Origin: Luteitalea sp.
GTDB lineage: Bacteria > Acidobacteriota > Vicinamibacteria > Vicinamibacterales > Vicinamibacteraceae
NCBI GenBank assembly: GCA_009377495.1
Contig: WHTZ01000054.1
Coordinates: 1 to 43,162 of the forward strand
Direction of reading: 5' to 3'
Length of the DNA stretch: 43,162 bases
A program made the translations under genes and the position numbers. Shown piece after piece: positions 40,921-43,162 of this stretch; the first letter of the stretch is position 1; each line of letters opens with the position of its first letter. The notes beneath the pieces are model-generated. The model saw nothing but the letters and a program-made list of their open reading frames with translations, searched no databases and was not told the origin of the DNA.

Positions 40921-42879
40921 TCAGGCCCGATACCCCTCCAGCACCGCCAGCACCGTGCCGTGTCCCATCCTCTCCGCCCACGCCCGCGGCGTAGCCCACG
41001 GCTCGGCGTCCGGCTCCGCCGGATCGGCTCCTCGCTCCAAATACAGCTTTACGAGCTCCACACGTCCCCATCGGCACGCCCAACCGAGCGGCGTGCTCTT
41101 CAGCAGGTTATCGCGGACATTGAGACGTGCGCCTGCGTCGAGCACTGCCGTTGCAAACGCCATGCGATCGCCAGGCGTCAGATGCGCGCGCGATGCGGCG
41201 ATGCTGTGGAGGATCGTGAGCCCGAACTGCTGTTGATCCGTCGTCCGCCCGCGCACGTCGGGATCGCATCGCTGCAAGAGCAACCGAAAACAAGTGAGAT
41301 ACGTCGAGCGGTCCCAACCCGCGCTTCCCGAGCCATGCGCCCACAGTCGCAGCGGCTGTTCGAGCATCTCAAACCAGCGCGGATCGCCGCGCGGCCAGTC
41401 GACGCGTTCGAGCGCCATCCGTACGATGTCGGAATCCCCGCCGCACGCGGCGCCCCAGAGGAGCTCCTCGGCCAGCGTCGCATCACGTTCCAGTCGATAG
41501 GGCGCTTCACCTGCGAGTATCTTTCTGGCGAGCTCCGTCTGCCTATAAAGCGCGGCGGTAGCTGCGGTGGGCACGCCACCATAGTGCTCGAGGAGCTTTA
41601 CCATCTTCCAATCGCGCTCACCAAACGCCCGAAAGACCGGGTCGCCGCTTGCGTAAACGCTCGCGTTCGGATCGGCTCCGTGCTTCAGCAGCAGTTCCGC
41701 CATCTCGTACTTGCGGGTGCCCGCGCAATGACAGAGAGGCATGCCCCAGGTGAACACGACCTCGTCGCCCCCTACATCTCGAAAACGGGTTCGCTCGTCC
41801 GGATCGAATCCGAGCTCGAGCAGCAGTGCGAGGATCTCGGGGCGATTGCGGCTCACTGCGATTCTGAGGAGTCCGCCTGACTCCTCGATAAGATTGACCA
41901 GCGTGCCTTCGGCGTGTCGCGCGCGAAGCCACTCCGCATTCCCGAGCGCCACCGCCGCCCGCGCCGTCAATTCGGCGCCGCGCTCCAGCAGCAGATCGGC
42001 CACCGCCGCGAACCGCTCGGCGCTGTCTCCGGCCTCCACCGACGGCCTTGCCCAGTAGGCCGCGGCGTCGAGTGGCGTCTGGCCGGCGTCGCCACGCGCG
42101 CGCTGCTTGATATCGTCGAACGGGTGCACCTGCCCCCGCCCCATGACATCCGCACCATGGTCCAGTAGCCACGCCACGAGGCGGGCGTTGAGTGTCTGAG
42201 CTGCGAGAAGGAGCGGCGTCCAGTCGAACGCCGGATGGCGGGCTCGAGCGAGCGCCGGATCTGACTCCATCAGCTCGAGCGCGCGTTCCTCACTCCCGGA
42301 CCGAATGGCCTCGAACAGCTCGTCGGAGGGCGCACCAAGACCGCTCTTCGCTTGCTGGCGGCGCTGCTCCTCTTCGCGAATGATTGCGACGATCTCCTCA
42401 TACCCGCGTTCAGTCGCCATCGTCAACGGGCCTGTCGCGTCGCGGTGCGGATAAATGCCAACGCGCGCGTTGGCACCATGCTGCATCAGCACGCGCACCA
42501 GCTCCGGCGCGCGATCGACCACCGCAACGGGCAACGCGCCACTCCTGCCTGCCAATTCCGGTCTGGCCTGGAGCATCGCGCGGACCTGCGGCAGATCGCG
42601 TGCGCGTACAGCCGCAATCAGCCGTTGGTCGGTCGCGCCCTCCACGTACGCCTTGAGCTTCGGCCAGCTCTCAAACCCGTACGCGCGTGCAATCACGAGC
42701 TGCGCGTCGTGCAGGGCGAACGTGGCCTTGTCGGCGTCGTGGTAGTGGTCCGTGACCTCGGTGATGGCGTCGCGCTCGCTGGCGCGAAACGCGTCGAGCA
42801 GTTCCTTCGCCTGTCGTTTGAGTTGATCGAGATCGGGCCGGTCGGCGAGCGTGCGAGTTGGGAGAGAGCGTCGGTTCAC
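40921..42879 (-). CDS. Ankyrin-repeat protein
   Basis: 652 residues. An N-terminal helical segment (DLDQLKRQAKELLDAFRASE, then ALHDAQLVIARAYGFESWPK) is common at the start of acidobacterial ankyrin proteins and is followed by many ankyrin repeats of about 33 residues (for example WTPLLLAAQTLNARLVAWLL, LLLKHGADPNASVYASGDPV, VKLYLERGADPAEPD). It should form a protein-binding solenoid in the cytoplasm. No signal or enzyme motif is present. Start GTG at 42879 is backed by AAAGGAG eight bases upstream. Confidence 0.9.
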   Translation of the reverse strand: MNRRSLPTRTLADRPDLDQLKRQAKELLDAFRASERDAITEVTDHYHDADKATFALHDAQLVIARAYGFESWPKLKAYVEGATDQRLIAAVRARDLPQVRAMLQARPELAGRSGALPVAVVDRAPELVRVLMQHGANARVGIYPHRDATGPLTMATERGYEEIVAIIREEEQRRQQAKSGLGAPSDELFEAIRSGSEERALELMESDPALARARHPAFDWTPLLLAAQTLNARLVAWLLDHGADVMGRGQVHPFDDIKQRARGDAGQTPLDAAAYWARPSVEAGDSAERFAAVADLLLERGAELTARAAVALGNAEWLRARHAEGTLVNLIEESGGLLRIAVSRNRPEILALLLELGFDPDERTRFRDVGGDEVVFTWGMPLCHCAGTRKYEMAELLLKHGADPNASVYASGDPVFRAFGERDWKMVKLLEHYGGVPTAATAALYRQTELARKILAGEAPYRLERDATLAEELLWGAACGGDSDIVRMALERVDWPRGDPRWFEMLEQPLRLWAHGSGSAGWDRSTYLTCFRLLLQRCDPDVRGRTTDQQQFGLTILHSIAASRAHLTPGDRMAFATAVLDAGARLNVRDNLLKSTPLGWACRWGRVELVKLYLERGADPAEPDAEPWATPRAWAERMGHGTVLAVLEGYRA

Positions 42880-43063
42880 GATGAGCTCCTTTCGGGCCGA
42901 CGGGTCCGCGTCAGCCGAGCGCCCGGTGTCCGCTCACTCGGGCAGGAAAGAGTTCATCGAGAACGACGAGTTGTAGAGGTCAATTCAGGTGGGCGCAGTC
43001 CTTCCCGCGGACACGGTGGCACCCTGACACACCACGCATAGAATACGCCGAAAGCGGTCTGGC

Positions 43064-43162
43064 GTGCCCTCAGAATGGAGGCTCTCGGAGCACGCCGCGT
43101 ACGACCGGATCGAAGTCGCGCGGGCCGCCCGCCGCTTCCCGGCGATCCTCACGCAGCTCGCC
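43064..43162 (+). pseudogene. HNH endonuclease-family fragment, running off the window
   Basis: The frame encodes LSEHAAYDRIEVARAARRFP then AILTQLA, a conserved internal motif of the same HNH family as the 24.7 kb remnant (L-S-E-H-A-A-Y-x-R-I-E-x-A-R-A-A-R-R-F-P). In intact members roughly 60 residues precede it, but here upstream sequence is unrelated, so it is probably 5'-truncated. Third codon positions are almost all G or C. Whether the 3' part beyond the window is intact cannot be seen. Confidence 0.7.

Overview
The window looks like chromosomal DNA of an uncultured, high-GC soil-type bacterium, most likely an Acidobacteriota member of the Vicinamibacteria type. This rests on family content rather than a marker gene: a Sig-70_X6/TIGR02999-like sigma factor coupled to a membrane Ser/Thr kinase with TPRs, an ADOP-type permease remnant, a TonB-receptor C-terminal remnant, a cytochrome DUF1549/DUF1553 plus DUF1501 pair beside a sulfatase, Tat-dependent Gfo/Idh oxidoreductases, and several decayed copies of an HNH-endonuclease family that is highly repeated in such genomes. 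No rRNA, tRNA or CRISPR array was seen.

Layout. 1-1.9 kb: end of an IS91-like element (tyrosine recombinase overlapping the first codons of a Y2 transposase), then non-coding DNA with palindromes and a decayed DUF433 antitoxin gene. 1.9-8.3 kb: sulfatase, a remnant of a TonB-receptor tail, a 981-residue DUF2231/cytochrome c/DUF1549/DUF1553 protein and its DUF1501 partner. 8.4-12.5 kb: housekeeping genes (hydroxyisobutyrate-dehydrogenase-like reductase, MltB-like lytic transglycosylase, O-methyltransferase, peroxiredoxin, NUDIX hydrolase). 12.5-15.6 kb: two adjacent, divergent SPFH/band-7-like membrane proteins. 15.7-19.4 kb: cupin, Gfo/Idh oxidoreductase, Phd/VapC toxin-antitoxin pair, RluD-like pseudouridine synthase. 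19.4-24.3 kb: branched-chain aminotransferase, NamZ/DUF1343 muramidase, ABC-permease fragment, penicillin-binding protein 1A. 24.3-25.9 kb: a graveyard of four gene fragments. 25.9-32.9 kb: a divergent locus, with an unknown 624-residue protein and a PhoD-like phosphatase without signal peptide on one side, and an ECF-like sigma factor and a Ser/Thr kinase-TPR protein on the other. 33.1-35.6 kb: LigC-type DNA ligase and LigD-type polymerase, convergent and overlapping. 35.8-43.2 kb: HNH remnant, small secreted POTRA-like protein, a large hydrolase-like membrane protein, DinB protein, chloroperoxidase-type hydrolase, ankyrin protein, and another HNH-family fragment running off the end.

Cooperation. 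The sulfatase, cytochrome and DUF1501 genes look like one periplasmic polymer-degradation module. MltB, NamZ and PBP1A all act on peptidoglycan but are not one operon. The sigma/kinase/unknown/PhoD locus is the best candidate for an undescribed system. The SPFH pair is second. Two long palindromic repeats at 11.9 and 33.0 kb and the HNH remnants show active genome rearrangement.
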